Source of the DNA: Sphingopyxis sp. YR583
Lineage (GTDB): Bacteria; Pseudomonadota; Alphaproteobacteria; Sphingomonadales; Sphingomonadaceae
Assembly (NCBI RefSeq): GCF_900108295.1
Contig: NZ_FNWK01000003.1
Coordinates: forward strand, 316,295-380,294
Length of the DNA stretch: 64,000 bases
Reading direction: 5' to 3'
Shown here: in pieces, positions 1 through 12,208 of the stretch
Layout of the letters: every line of letters begins with the position of its first letter
Numbering within the stretch: the stretch's first letter is position 1
Program-made: the position numbers and the translations under genes
Notes under the pieces: model-generated
Database searches by the model: none
The model's input: only the letters and a program-made list of their open reading frames with translations
What the model was told of the DNA's origin: nothing

Positions 1-758
1 TTTTCCTTGTTGCGCCCCTGAATCATCAGATTGTTGGTAACGCGGCCGACCGACCCCGCAGGCAGATCGATCAGATAATTGGTCGTCTTACCCTGCGTAT
101 CGTCGAAGCTATTATTGCTGATCTCCACTTGCGGCGAACGCGTCTTGAGATAATGGCCGCCGCTGCCCTTTTCGAAACGCGTGTTGGTGACGATCACGCG
201 GCCATAGGCGCCGGTATAGACGCTGTGCGCACAGCTGAGTCCGCGGTCGCAACGGCCGAGCCGCGAAAAGGTCGAGCGGGTGATGGTCAAGGTCGCCGCC
301 GCATCGTCGCCCGTGAGAATGCCCTCTTCGCTGTTGCGGAACATGCTGTTGACGATCTCAAGGTCGCTGCGTTCGAGGCGAATGCCGGCGCCATTGCCGT
401 CGGGCACGCGCAAATTCTGGAAAACGATTCCGTCGACGCGCGCTCCGTTTCCGCGAAGCACGAGCGTCGCCTTGCCCTCGCACGTCACGCCGTCGAAGAT
501 CGCGCGGCCAGGTTCGGCGGCGACGAAGGCGATGCGGCCCGCCGTCTGCACCGCACAGTCGCGATGATAGCCGGGCGAAACGGTGATCGTCCCCTCACCG
601 TCACCGATGGCGTCTACCGCCTCCTGCAAGCGGCCGAACGACCGGCCATCGACGCTGTAGGGCCCCGCGCCGGTCTGCGCGGGCAACGGCACCGACACTA
701 GAAGCAGCGGAAGGGCGAGCAGCGGCAACAGCGGCCGACGGAGAATTGCCTTGAACAT
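1..758 (-). CDS. Right-handed parallel beta-helix repeat protein, secreted (partial, C-terminus off window)
   Basis: The frame opens with ATG at 758 on the minus strand and runs off the left edge without a stop, giving about 252 residues. Residues 1-27 form a signal peptide (basic start, Leu/Pro-rich core ending PLPAQ). The rest carries short repeated beta-strand units with Asn, Gly and Asp turns (for example IVNSMFRNSEEG, ITRSTFSRLG, ISNNSFDDTQG), typical of pectate-lyase-like or NosD-like right-handed beta-helices. Such folds bind or cut polysaccharides, but no catalytic residues can be assigned from this fragment. It is divergent from nothing and lies downstream of the met operon on the same strand, separated by a hairpin. 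The substrate is unknown. Confidence 0.8.
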   Translation of the reverse strand, partial: MFKAILRRPLLPLLALPLLLVSVPLPAQTGAGPYSVDGRSFGRLQEAVDAIGDGEGTITVSPGYHRDCAVQTAGRIAFVAAEPGRAIFDGVTCEGKATLVLRGNGARVDGIVFQNLRVPDGNGAGIRLERSDLEIVNSMFRNSEEGILTGDDAAATLTITRSTFSRLGRCDRGLSCAHSVYTGAYGRVIVTNTRFEKGSGGHYLKTRSPQVEISNNSFDDTQGKTTNYLIDLPAGSVGRVTNNLMIQGRNKE

Positions 759-814
759 GCGCCGCCCATAGCGACTTTTGTTACGTCCGTCGTTCGCGAA
801 GCTGGTTAATCACG

Positions 815-839
815 CGCCTGTCCCCTTATCGGACAGGCG
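815..839. repeat. Perfect 9-bp inverted repeat between metH and beta-helix gene
   Basis: CGCCTGTCC at 815-823 pairs with GGACAGGCG at 831-839 around a 7-base loop. It lies 13 bases past the metH stop, so it could end or stabilise the met operon transcript. No U-run follows on either strand, so a classic intrinsic terminator is not supported. Confidence 0.5.
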
Positions 840-851
840 TGCCGATGCAGG

Positions 852-3470
<2,619 letters not shown>

Positions 3471-3492
3471 CGGATAATCCTGAACTTCAATA

Positions 3493-4017
3493 TTAGGCGG
3501 CAAGCGGCCGTGCGAGAACGAGATCGTCGTAGAGTTTGCCGCCGACATCGAACTGGCGCGTGCCAAGATCGGCGAACCCCTGTTTGCGATAGAAAGCGAG
3601 CGCGCGCCGGTTACCGGCGTAGACGCCGAGCAACAGGCGCCGATAGCCGTTCGCGGCCTCCAGCGCGCATGTCATCAACGCCGCACCGAGGCCGCTGCCA
3701 TGGAAGCGCGAGAGCGAATAGATACGCTTGAGTTCGATATCGCCATCAAGCGCCGCGGCGAGATCGGGCTTGCCGACAAGGGCGAAACCAACCGGCGCAC
3801 CGCCTGGATGCACCTCTGCCAGCCACGCCCGCCCACCATCGGCGAGATAGGCACGGTAGGCGGCTTCATTATGCTGCGCGGCGCAGTGGCCGACGATCGC
3901 ATCGCCATCGAGAATGCCGGCGAAGGTTTCCAGAAAGGTCGCGGCACCGATCAACGCGAGCCCCGACGCATCATCGGCTCCGGCTTCCCGGATCGTCCAT
4001 GTCGGATTGTCGGGCAT
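3493..4017 (-). CDS. GNAT family N-acetyltransferase
   Basis: This 174-residue protein has the GNAT fold: N-terminal strand ([12 protein letters not shown]), a central strand leading into the acetyl-CoA loop ([12 protein letters not shown], about residues 110-121), and the C-terminal helix-strand ([20 protein letters not shown]) seen in RimI-like enzymes. It would transfer an acyl group from acyl-CoA to an amine or protein N-terminus; the acceptor cannot be told. It is inserted between the two metH halves, 4 bases after the upstream stop, so it is co-transcribed with the methionine-cycle genes. Whether it acts in that cycle is unknown. ATG at 4017 fits the usual start of the fold. Confidence 0.85.
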   Translation of the reverse strand: MPDNPTWTIREAGADDASGLALIGAATFLETFAGILDGDAIVGHCAAQHNEAAYRAYLADGGRAWLAEVHPGGAPVGFALVGKPDLAAALDGDIELKRIYSLSRFHGSGLGAALMTCALEAANGYRRLLLGVYAGNRRALAFYRKQGFADLGTRQFDVGGKLYDDLVLARPLAA

Positions 4018-4021
4018 CGGT

Positions 4022-5071
4022 TCACGCCGCCATGGTAAAGGGCTCAAGCCCCGCAAGCCGCGTGCGCACCGGCACGTCCGGAATTGGACGCGCGGGAAGT
4101 CCTGCGACCGCCTTCGCCATCGCGGCGATATGCGCCGGCGTCGAACCGCAACAGCCGCCAAGGATGTTGACCTGCCCATGCTCGGCCCATTCGCGCACGA
4201 GTTCTGCCGTCGTTTCGGGCAGTTCGTCATACTCGCCGAGTTCATTAGGCAGACCGGCATTCGGATAAACCATCACGAGCGCATCGGCGAGTTCGGACAA
4301 AACCTTCACATGCGGACGGAGCTGCGACGCGCCGAAAGAGCAGTTGAGCCCGATCGTCAGCGGTTTGGCGTGACGCACCGCATACCAGAAGGCCTCGACC
4401 GTGTGCCCCGAAAGGTTACGGCCCGACAGGTCGGTGAGCGTCATCGAGATCATCAGCGGCAGTTCGCGTCCAACCTTTGCCTCGGCTTCCAGCGTCGCAG
4501 CGATTCCCGCCTTCGCGTTGAGCGTGTCGAAGATCGTCTCGATAAGGATAAAATCCGCGCCGCCGTCGGCAAGCGCTACGACCTGTTCGAGATAGACATC
4601 CTTCAACTCGTCGAAGTCGATCTCGCGAAAGCCCGGGTTGTTGACGTCGGGCGACAGCGACAGCGTCTTGTTCGTCGGGCCGACCGCGCCCGCAACGAAA
4701 CGGCGGCGGCCGTCGATCGCCTCATATTTCACCGCCGTCTCGCGTCCCAGCCGCGCGCTTTCGATATTGATGTCGGCGACCAGCGCCTCGGCGCCATAAT
4801 CGGCCTGACTGATCCGGTTCGCGCTGAAGGTGTTGGTCGACACAATGTCCGATCCGGCCGCCAGATAGGCCTCTCCGATCGCGGTCACGACATCGGGCCG
4901 CGTCAGCGCGAGAATGTCGTTGTTGCCCTTCTGGTCGTGCGACAGTCCGAGATTTCCTGCATAGCAAGCCTCGGTCAGCTTGCGGAGCTGGATCTGGGTT
5001 CCCCAGCCGCCGTCGGTGAGCAGGATGCGTTCCTTCGCAGCTGCGACGAGAGCTTCGCGTGCACTGATCAT
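4022..5071 (-). CDS. metH: Homocysteine S-methyltransferase domain protein (N-terminal half of MetH)
   Basis: This 349-residue protein matches the zinc-dependent homocysteine-binding TIM barrel of methionine synthase. It has the early LLTDGGWGTQIQ segment and three zinc-ligand cysteines, one in GLNCSFGA and two in ILGGCCGSTP. It would activate homocysteine as a zinc thiolate for methylation by the cobalamin half at 852-3470. Its ATG at 5071 overlaps the metF stop in an ATGA, so the two are translationally coupled. Alternative: a free-standing betaine- or S-methylmethionine-dependent homocysteine methyltransferase. The missing domain in the neighbouring MetH makes the split-MetH reading far more likely. 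Confidence 0.93.
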   Translation of the reverse strand: MISAREALVAAAKERILLTDGGWGTQIQLRKLTEACYAGNLGLSHDQKGNNDILALTRPDVVTAIGEAYLAAGSDIVSTNTFSANRISQADYGAEALVADINIESARLGRETAVKYEAIDGRRRFVAGAVGPTNKTLSLSPDVNNPGFREIDFDELKDVYLEQVVALADGGADFILIETIFDTLNAKAGIAATLEAEAKVGRELPLMISMTLTDLSGRNLSGHTVEAFWYAVRHAKPLTIGLNCSFGASQLRPHVKVLSELADALVMVYPNAGLPNELGEYDELPETTAELVREWAEHGQVNILGGCCGSTPAHIAAMAKAVAGLPARPIPDVPVRTRLAGLEPFTMAA

Positions 5072-6006
5072 GCTGCCTGATCCTTTTCGGTCGCAACCGG
5101 CCGCAGGCCCAGCAAATGGCAGATAGCATAGCTGAGTTCGGCGCGATTGAGCGTGTAGAAGTGGAAGTCGCGGACACCGCCCGCATAGAGCCGGCGGCAC
5201 ATCTCGGCTGCAATCGTCGCTGCAACCAGTTGGCGCGCGGCGGGATGATCGTCGAGTCCGTCGAACAACGAGACCATCCACGACGGGATCGCGGTGCCGC
5301 ACATGTCGGCCATGCGCCGCGTCTGCGACACGTTCGATACCGGCAGGATGCCGGGAATGATAGGCGCATCGATCCCCGCCGCCGCCGCCGCGTCGCGGAA
5401 GCGCAGGAATGCCTCGGGAGAGAAGAAAAACTGGGTGATCGCGCGCGTTGCACCCGCGTCGAGTTTGCGCTTCAGATTGTCGAGATCGCCTTCCGCGCAC
5501 GATGCGTCGGGATGCACTTCAGGATAGGCAGCGACCGAAATGTCGAACGGTGCGACAGCCTTCAATCCCGCAACCAATTCGACCGCGTTGGCATAGCCGT
5601 CCGGGTGCGCCCGATAGGGCTCACCACCCGGCACGTCGCCGCGCAACGCGACGATGTGGCGCACGCCCGCCGCCCAATAGGCCTGTGCCACTTCGTCGAT
5701 CTCGGCGCGTGAAGCCTCGACGCAGGTCAGGTGCGCTGCAGGCGGCACCTTGCTTTCGACAGCGATGCGCGCGACGGTCGCATGGGTGCGTTCGCGGGTC
5801 GACCCGCCAGCGCCATAGGTGACCGACACAAAGCTCGGAGCCAGCGGTTCGAGCGTCCGAAATGCATCCCACAGCTGCGCTTCCATCTTCTCGGTCTTGG
5901 GCGGAAAAAACTCGAAGCTGACGCCGATGTCGCCTTCGAGATTGGCGAACAGCGGCGTAGCCGCAGCGCGGCGCGCTTCCGCCAGCGAGTTCAAATTCGA
6001 CGTCAT
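5068..6006 (-). CDS. metF: 5,10-methylenetetrahydrofolate reductase
   Basis: MetF reduces 5,10-methylene-tetrahydrofolate to 5-methyl-tetrahydrofolate with FAD and NAD(P)H, supplying the methyl group for MetH. The 312-residue protein has the family start VSFEFFPPKT, the SVTYGAGGSTRERT segment, the HLTC and VALRGDVPG motifs, and the C-terminal HFYTLNRAEL. Length is normal for a bacterial MetF. Start at 6006 and stop at 5068 both overlap neighbours by 4 bases (ATGA), so it is coupled to the upstream regulator and to the downstream homocysteine domain protein. Confidence 0.97.
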   Translation of the reverse strand: MTSNLNSLAEARRAAATPLFANLEGDIGVSFEFFPPKTEKMEAQLWDAFRTLEPLAPSFVSVTYGAGGSTRERTHATVARIAVESKVPPAAHLTCVEASRAEIDEVAQAYWAAGVRHIVALRGDVPGGEPYRAHPDGYANAVELVAGLKAVAPFDISVAAYPEVHPDASCAEGDLDNLKRKLDAGATRAITQFFFSPEAFLRFRDAAAAAGIDAPIIPGILPVSNVSQTRRMADMCGTAIPSWMVSLFDGLDDHPAARQLVAATIAAEMCRRLYAGGVRDFHFYTLNRAELSYAICHLLGLRPVATEKDQAA

Positions 6007-6989
6007 GCCGCAAGCCTTTTGCTTTGCCCGCCTTCGCTGACGGGAGGTTGATCTTCGTCGCTGCGACGGCGGCCGAGCCAAAGCTTCACGGCCAGTTCCC
6101 CGCCTTCGAGCGTTTGGATGGCTTCAAGGAGGAGCCCCGCCGAAGCGAACCAGCCGCGAATTTGCGCATCCGAAAAACCGAGGCGGGCATGCGCAGCGAG
6201 GCTACGCAATTCCTCATCCTCATGCGGCGCAAAGTCGACGACGAGCAGATGACCGCCACCACGCAGCACGCGGCTCGCTTCGGCGATCACGCGGTCTGGC
6301 TCGTGCGCAAAATGCAGGGCCTGATGAATGACGATGCTGTCGATGCTTGCATCGGCGACCGGCAGATTCAGGAAATCGCCTTGCAGCAGATCGACGGGAA
6401 CAGGCTGCCCCTCCAGCTTGGCACGCGCGATCCGCAGCATTTCGGGGCTGCGATCCAGCGCGGTAATGCGACGCGCGGTCGGCGCGAAAATTTCCGCCAT
6501 ACGGCCGGTGCCGGTGCCGATATCGAGCAGATGGCCGAGCCGGCGGTTGTGCATCATCGCCAGCATCGCGGCCTCGACTTCGCTTTCTGCGACGTGGCGC
6601 GAGCGGATTGCGTCCCATTCGACGGCATGTTCCGCGAAATAGCGTTCGGCCGCTGCGGCGCGTTCATCACGCACGGCCGCCAGCCGCCGCGCGTCATGTA
6701 CAATTACTCTCATCTCACGCGGCGAAAAGGGCCATTTTTCTGCCTGTCCGATAACCCCGGCAACGGGTTCGCTCTCAGCTATGCGGAGAAATACCCAACT
6801 GCCTTCGCGTCGCCGCTCGACGATTCCCGCCTCCACAAGGATGCGCACATGACGCGACACACGGGGCTGGCTTTGGTCCAGCACGACTGCCAATTCGCCG
6901 ATCGCAAGCTCCATCTCGCGCAAAAGTGCGACGACTCGCAGACGGGTCGGGTCCGCGAAGGCGCGGAAAATATCGATCAGCTCGCTCAC
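6003..6989 (-). CDS. ArsR-family regulator fused to SAM-dependent methyltransferase domain, met operon regulator (SahR-like)
   Basis: Residues 1-75 form a winged helix of the ArsR type (FADPTRLRVVALLRE, then QSQPRVSRHVRILVEAGIVERR as recognition helix). Residues about 140-300 form a class I methyltransferase fold with LLDIGTGTGRMAEIF as the SAM-binding loop. This architecture matches SahR-type regulators, which sense S-adenosylhomocysteine and control methionine-cycle genes. Here the gene is first in an operon with metF and split metH and overlaps metF by ATGA, supporting that role. The start is a GTG at 6989, only 8 bases from a perfect palindrome (6998-7017), implying autoregulation. Whether the methyltransferase part is catalytic or only a ligand sensor is not visible. 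Confidence 0.88.
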   Translation of the reverse strand: MSELIDIFRAFADPTRLRVVALLREMELAIGELAVVLDQSQPRVSRHVRILVEAGIVERRREGSWVFLRIAESEPVAGVIGQAEKWPFSPREMRVIVHDARRLAAVRDERAAAAERYFAEHAVEWDAIRSRHVAESEVEAAMLAMMHNRRLGHLLDIGTGTGRMAEIFAPTARRITALDRSPEMLRIARAKLEGQPVPVDLLQGDFLNLPVADASIDSIVIHQALHFAHEPDRVIAEASRVLRGGGHLLVVDFAPHEDEELRSLAAHARLGFSDAQIRGWFASAGLLLEAIQTLEGGELAVKLWLGRRRSDEDQPPVSEGGQSKRLAA

Positions 6990-6997
6990 AAATCAAC

Positions 6998-7017
6998 ATA
7001 TAAAGCTTTCTTTATAT
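6998..7017. promoter_or_regulatory. Palindromic operator of the met operon
   Basis: ATATAAAG (6998-7005) and CTTTATAT (7010-7017) are perfect 8-bp arms around CTTT, just upstream of the ArsR-methyltransferase start. An AT-rich dyad in such GC-rich DNA next to an ArsR-type gene is a strong operator candidate. It probably overlaps the promoter -10 or the transcription start. Confidence 0.8.
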
Positions 7018-7217
7018 CCGGTCAACCAGGGCTGTGCCGCAATTTCCGCCGTGCGTCCGTTGATCGGAACCGAATTACGACGAAACAGACGAATTGTCTC
7101 AAAAATGACGTTGCGCGCGATTCCGCGAGGGAGTAATTCTGCGCGCGATTGGCAATATTCGGGATCGATCCGTTCCTGTGCCGATCGGTCAGTTCAAACC
7201 GAGAGGGGTATTCCCAC

Positions 7218-7550
7218 ATGAAGAAATCGATCACTCTGTCGCTCGTCCTCGCCGCCTCGATGAGCCTCGCTGCTTGCGCCGACAAGGCTGCCGACGACAC
7301 GGCTGCTGCAACCGAAGACGCAGCGGCAACCGTCGAAGGCGCTGCTGATGGCGCGATGGAAGCAGCTGAAGGCGCCGCCGACGCGACCGCCGCTGCCGCT
7401 GGCGAAGCCGGCGCTGCTGCCGACGCCGCTGGCGACGCTGCTGCCTCGGGCGACGCTGCCAAGGCTGCCGACAAGGCGACCGAAGCTGCCGGCGCCGCCA
7501 AGGAAGCTGCCGACGCCGCCAAGGGCGCGATGGAAGAAGCAAAGAAGTAA
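7218..7550 (+). CDS. Small alanine-rich lipoprotein (paralogue 1)
   Basis: A 110-residue protein with a lipoprotein signal (MKKSITLSLVLAASMSLAAC, lipidated Cys20) followed by about 85 residues made almost only of Ala, Asp, Glu, Gly, Thr and Lys in short repeats such as AADAAGDAA. The mature part should be an acidic, helical or disordered rod with a basic KK end, tethered to an envelope membrane. It shares the stretch ADATAAAAGEA with the next gene, so the two arose by duplication. No function is known to me. A hairpin terminator follows. Confidence 0.85.
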   Translation: MKKSITLSLVLAASMSLAACADKAADDTAAATEDAAATVEGAADGAMEAAEGAADATAAAAGEAGAAADAAGDAAASGDAAKAADKATEAAGAAKEAADAAKGAMEEAKK

Positions 7551-7582
7551 GCTTCTTTCTGGCTTTTGGGCCGAAACAAGGA

Positions 7583-7613
7583 GGGGTCGCCGGTTCGCCG
7601 GCGGCCCCTTTTT
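7583..7613 (+). terminator. Rho-independent terminator
   Basis: GGGGTCGCCGG (7583-7593), TTCG tetraloop, CCGGCGGCCCC (7598-7608), then TTTTT. There is one G-T wobble in an 11-bp stem. It ends the first alanine-rich lipoprotein transcript. Confidence 0.9.
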
Positions 7614-7720
7614 CTTCCGGGACAGGTATCAAGCAGCGCGGTTGCAAAGGATCTGATCCCTCGTTAACTCTCAGCTCCAATGGCCCTTCACACGGCCGTT
7701 ACATTCGAAAGGAATTACCC

Positions 7721-8050
7721 ATGCGTAAGATCATCATCGCATCGATGGCCGCTGCGGCCTTCAGCCTCGCCGCCTGCTCGGAAAAGACGCAGGACGCCGC
7801 TTCGGAAACCGCCACCTCGGCCGCCGATGACGCCGCCGCCGCTGGCGATGCCGCGGCCGATGCAGCCGCTGGCGCCGCCGACGCGACCGCAGCAGCAGCC
7901 GGCGAAGCCGCCGATGCGACCGCCGATGCCGCCAAGAACGCCGGCAACGCCGTCGAAGGCACCGTGAATGCCGCTGGCGACGCCGCCGCCAAGGCCGGCG
8001 ACAAGATCGCCGAAGAAACCAAGAAGGCCGAAGCCAACGACAAGAAGTAA
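7721..8050 (+). CDS. Small alanine-rich lipoprotein (paralogue 2)
   Basis: A 109-residue paralogue of the preceding protein. It has a lipoprotein signal ending FSLAAC (Cys19), then an Ala/Asp/Thr-rich tract (AADDAAAAGDAAADAAAG and similar) and a Lys-rich tail (EETKKAEANDKK). A good ribosome site (AAAGGA) sits before ATG at 7721. It has its own terminator, so the two paralogues are separate transcription units, or at least separately terminated. Small helical lipoproteins of this sort may space or brace the envelope, but that is inference only. Confidence 0.85.
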   Translation: MRKIIIASMAAAAFSLAACSEKTQDAASETATSAADDAAAAGDAAADAAAGAADATAAAAGEAADATADAAKNAGNAVEGTVNAAGDAAAKAGDKIAEETKKAEANDKK

Positions 8051-8077
8051 GTCGTCGGCACGCCTTCGGGCTGTTAG

Positions 8078-8111
8078 AAGGGCTCCATCCAATACGGATG
8101 GGGCCCTTTTT
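8078..8111 (+). terminator. Rho-independent terminator
   Basis: AAGGGCTCCATCC (8078-8090), AATAC loop, GGATGGGGCCCTT (8096-8108), continuing into a T-run to 8111. The 13-bp stem has one G-T wobble. It ends the second alanine-rich lipoprotein gene. Confidence 0.9.
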
Positions 8112-8125
8112 CGTGGGAGCACATC

Positions 8126-8338
8126 ATGATGGCCAATATCCGGACCAGCGTTGCGCTCGCCGTCCTGCTGCTGAGTGGGGGGTGCAGCCGCACCGACAAC
8201 GAACCGGGCCCCGGTGGCGTCACCGTCAGCGAAGCCAAAGCGCTCGACGATGCCGCCGAGATGCTTGAAAGCCGCGACAGGATGCCGAACACCAAGGAGG
8301 TGCGCCCCGCCGCCGACACGGCGAAAGGGGATAAATAG
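8126..8338 (+). CDS. Small hypothetical lipoprotein
   Basis: A 70-residue protein with a lipoprotein signal peptide (hydrophobic ALAVLLLSGGC, Cys20) and a short charged mature part of about 50 residues with no recognisable domain. It follows the terminator of the preceding gene by 14 bases, so it needs its own promoter or read-through. Function unknown. The lipobox and the clean start make it likely to be real. Confidence 0.65.
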   Translation: MMANIRTSVALAVLLLSGGCSRTDNEPGPGGVTVSEAKALDDAAEMLESRDRMPNTKEVRPAADTAKGDK

Positions 8339-8487
8339 CACCTTCCCCGTCGCGCGAGCAGGAGTTAAACCCGGCCTGCCTTGCGACTGGCGCTGAAGAT
8401 GGAGTCCCATCGGGGAGCGAGGCCGATCCGGTGGATCCACGCGAGCCGCGCGCCTGGGTGATCCACTGCAAGCGCAAGGACATCCTT

Positions 8488-9165
8488 ATGACCGATCCAT
8501 CCGCAACGACGATCGTTTTCCTGCTCTTCCCCGGCATCACGCAACTCGACTTCACCGCACCGGCGCAAGCGCTGTCCCGAATGCCGGGAGCAGTGCTGGC
8601 CGGTGTCGCGGCAAGCCTCGATCCGATTGTCACTGACAGCGGCTTTTCTATCATGCCGACGCATGATTTTGCGACAGCGCCGCAAGCCGACATTCTCTGC
8701 GTGCCGGGCGGGCACGGCGTTACCGATGCCCTGAGCGATGGGGCGACGATCGATTTCATCGCGCGGCAAGCGGCGGGCGCGCAGTGGGTTACGAGCGTGT
8801 GCACCGGAGCCTTCCTGCTTGGCCGCGCGGGGCTGCTCGCGGACAAGCGCGCAACGACGCACTGGGGCTATACCCATTTGCTCCCGCTCGTGGGCGCGCG
8901 CCACGAAAATGCGCGGGTGGTCGAGGACGGAAATGTCGTGACGGCCGGCGGCGTGACCTCCGGGCTTGATTTCGCACTGACGTTGATCGCGCGGCTGAAG
9001 GGCGACGCGGTCGCGCAGATGATCCAGCTCGCGATTGAATATGACCCCGCCCCGCCCTTCGCCGGCGGTCATCCCGACCGGACGCCCGAAGCGGTCACCG
9101 CGGGGTTGAAAGCCCGGGTCTATGATGCCGCGGCAGCGCGAATGGAGCAGGCGCTCGCCCGCTAG
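8488..9165 (+). CDS. DJ-1/PfpI family protein, isonitrile hydratase-like
   Basis: This 225-residue protein has the DJ-1/PfpI (type 1 glutamine amidotransferase-like) fold. It opens with FLLFPGITQLDFTAPAQAL, the nucleophile elbow is SVCTGAFLLGRAGLL with Cys105, and ATTHWGYTHLL follows. These features resemble bacterial isonitrile hydratases and the sensor domain of GlxA-type AraC regulators; no DNA-binding domain follows, so the enzyme reading is preferred. Substrate uncertain. The stop codon shares a CTAG with the stop of the convergent gene at 9162. Confidence 0.85.
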   Translation: MTDPSATTIVFLLFPGITQLDFTAPAQALSRMPGAVLAGVAASLDPIVTDSGFSIMPTHDFATAPQADILCVPGGHGVTDALSDGATIDFIARQAAGAQWVTSVCTGAFLLGRAGLLADKRATTHWGYTHLLPLVGARHENARVVEDGNVVTAGGVTSGLDFALTLIARLKGDAVAQMIQLAIEYDPAPPFAGGHPDRTPEAVTAGLKARVYDAAAARMEQALAR

Positions 9166-9938
9166 CGGCAGTCCGCGAGCGCGATTTCGTAGAGTTTGGG
9201 CCAGTTCTTGCCGGTGACGAACAGGCGCTTTTTCTTCGCATCCCAGGCGATACCGTTGAGGACGTCGTCGGTGCCGCTCGCGCCGGCATCGACCTTTAGC
9301 GTCGAGAGGTCGACGAGCGAGACGACATTGCCGGTCGCGGGATCGATGCGGACAATGAAATCGGTCATCCAGACATTCGCCCAGATCTGCCCGTCGATCG
9401 TCTCGAGTTCGTTGAGCATCGCGATCGGCCGGCCGCCGAAGCGCACCGTGACGCGCTTCTGCTCCTTCATCGTCGCGGGGTCGAAGAAACGCAGTTCGGT
9501 CGTACCGTCACTCAGCACCAGACTGTCTTCGACCATCGTCAGGCCCCAGCCTTCACCCTTATATTTGAAGGTGCCGACGGGTTTCAGATCCTTGATCGAC
9601 CAGCGATTGCCAACGCCGCCTTGCCAGGTCACGCCGATGATCTGGTCGCCCCAGCGCGTAATGCCCTCGCCGAACTGATCGGATGGCAGCCTGGTCTGCG
9701 CAAGCGCCTTTCCCGTCTTGAGATCGAGACGGGCGACGCGTGACCGGCCATATTGGCCCGTGGCTTCGTACAAATGCCCCTCATGCCAGAAGAGACCCTG
9801 GGTGAAGCTGGTGGCATCGTGCGGATAGCTCTGGACGATCCGGTAGCCGCAGCGCTCGATCGGCGGCGGGGTCGCAGGCGTGGTGGCGACCACGGGGTCG
9901 GCGAACAGCGCGAAGGCGAAGGCGAACATCATCACCAC
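9162..9938 (-). CDS. Glutaminyl-peptide cyclotransferase (plant/bacterial beta-propeller type)
   Basis: The 258-residue protein has an N-terminal signal peptide and then the five-bladed propeller pattern of plant-type glutaminyl cyclases: PHDATSFTQGLFW, YEATGQYGRSRVARLDL, DQFGEGITRWGDQIIGVTW, MLNELETIDGQIWANVW, and DVLNGIAWDAKKKRLFVTGKNWPKLYEI. It would cyclise N-terminal glutamine to pyroglutamate on exported proteins in the periplasm. Start is one of several close Met codons at 9938-9929. It ends tail to tail with the DJ-1 gene. Confidence 0.9.
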   Translation of the reverse strand: MVMMFAFAFALFADPVVATTPATPPPIERCGYRIVQSYPHDATSFTQGLFWHEGHLYEATGQYGRSRVARLDLKTGKALAQTRLPSDQFGEGITRWGDQIIGVTWQGGVGNRWSIKDLKPVGTFKYKGEGWGLTMVEDSLVLSDGTTELRFFDPATMKEQKRVTVRFGGRPIAMLNELETIDGQIWANVWMTDFIVRIDPATGNVVSLVDLSTLKVDAGASGTDDVLNGIAWDAKKKRLFVTGKNWPKLYEIALADCR

Positions 9939-9996
9939 CCCTAGCTATGCCGCATCGCCTTAACTGGCAATGTCCCGTCCACCCCATTTCGTCGCC

Positions 9997-10031
9997 AAAG
10001 AAAAGGGCCGGAGGATTGCTCCCCCGGCCCC
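9997..10031 (-). terminator. Rho-independent terminator after groEL
   Basis: On the minus strand GGGCCGG (10030-10024) pairs with CCGGCCC (10011-10005), followed by a U-run (10004-9997). It lies 35 bases past the groEL stop. Confidence 0.85.
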
Positions 10032-10065
10032 GTTTCTCGTTGGCTGAGCGCCGAACGGTACGGAC

Positions 10066-11748
<1,683 letters not shown>

Positions 11749-11789
11749 TCACACTGAAATCATATTTCCGCCGGGGCGGAAGAGCAGCC

Positions 11790-12077
11790 TCAAGCGATGA
11801 CGCCGAGGATGTCCGATTCCTTCATGATCAGCAGCTCTTCGCCGTCGACCTTGACTTCGGTGCCCGACCATTTGCCGAACAGGATACGATCGCCAGCCTT
11901 GACGTCGAGCGGGGTCACCTTGCCGTCATCGGCGCGGGTGCCGGTGCCGACCGAGACGACTTCGCCTTCCTGCGGCTTTTCCTTGGCGGTGTCGGGGATG
12001 ATGATGCCGCCAGCCGTCTTTTCTTCGGCTTCGATACGGCGAACAAGCACGCGGTCGTGCAGCGGGCGAAATTGCAT
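11790..12077 (-). CDS. groS: Co-chaperonin GroES (10 kDa)
   Basis: A 95-residue GroES subunit that forms the heptameric lid of the GroEL ring. It has [12 protein letters not shown], the mobile loop region [18 protein letters not shown], and the end [19 protein letters not shown] at 12077 has a good upstream ribosome site (GGAGGGATTTCC on the minus strand). A perfect CIRCE operator lies 33 bases upstream, so heat-shock repression by HrcA is expected. Confidence 0.99.
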   Translation of the reverse strand: MQFRPLHDRVLVRRIEAEEKTAGGIIIPDTAKEKPQEGEVVSVGTGTRADDGKVTPLDVKAGDRILFGKWSGTEVKVDGEELLIMKESDILGVIA

Positions 12078-12109
12078 GGAAATCCCTCCAGAGATGGAAA
12101 TGATGTCGT

Positions 12110-12136
12110 TTAGCACTCACAGGGCGCGAGTGCTAA
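12110..12136. promoter_or_regulatory. CIRCE element (HrcA operator)
   Basis: TTAGCACTC at 12110-12118, a 9-base spacer, and GAGTGCTAA at 12128-12136: an exact match to the conserved CIRCE dyad. It lies directly upstream of groES and is bound by the repressor HrcA, which is not encoded in this window. Confidence 0.98.
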
Positions 12137-12208
12137 CAGTCGGCCATATGGGTGGGAGTCAGATAGGCGTCAAGCGCCGCGCTACAAGATTCTTGCGAAG
12201 TTTTTGCG

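Noticed and set aside
6990..7217. Possible SAM-II or other SAM riboswitch upstream of the met operon, and an EcfG-type stress promoter (GGAAC at 7066-7070)
   Set aside because: The GTG start is only 8 bases from the operator, leaving no room for a SAM-II fold. No CGTT follows GGAAC at 16-17 bases.
8431..8465. GTGGATCCAC palindrome and a near copy (GTGATCCAC) upstream of the DJ-1 family gene
   Set aside because: A 10-bp palindrome plus a loose second copy is within chance for this composition, and the spacing is not that of a typical operator.
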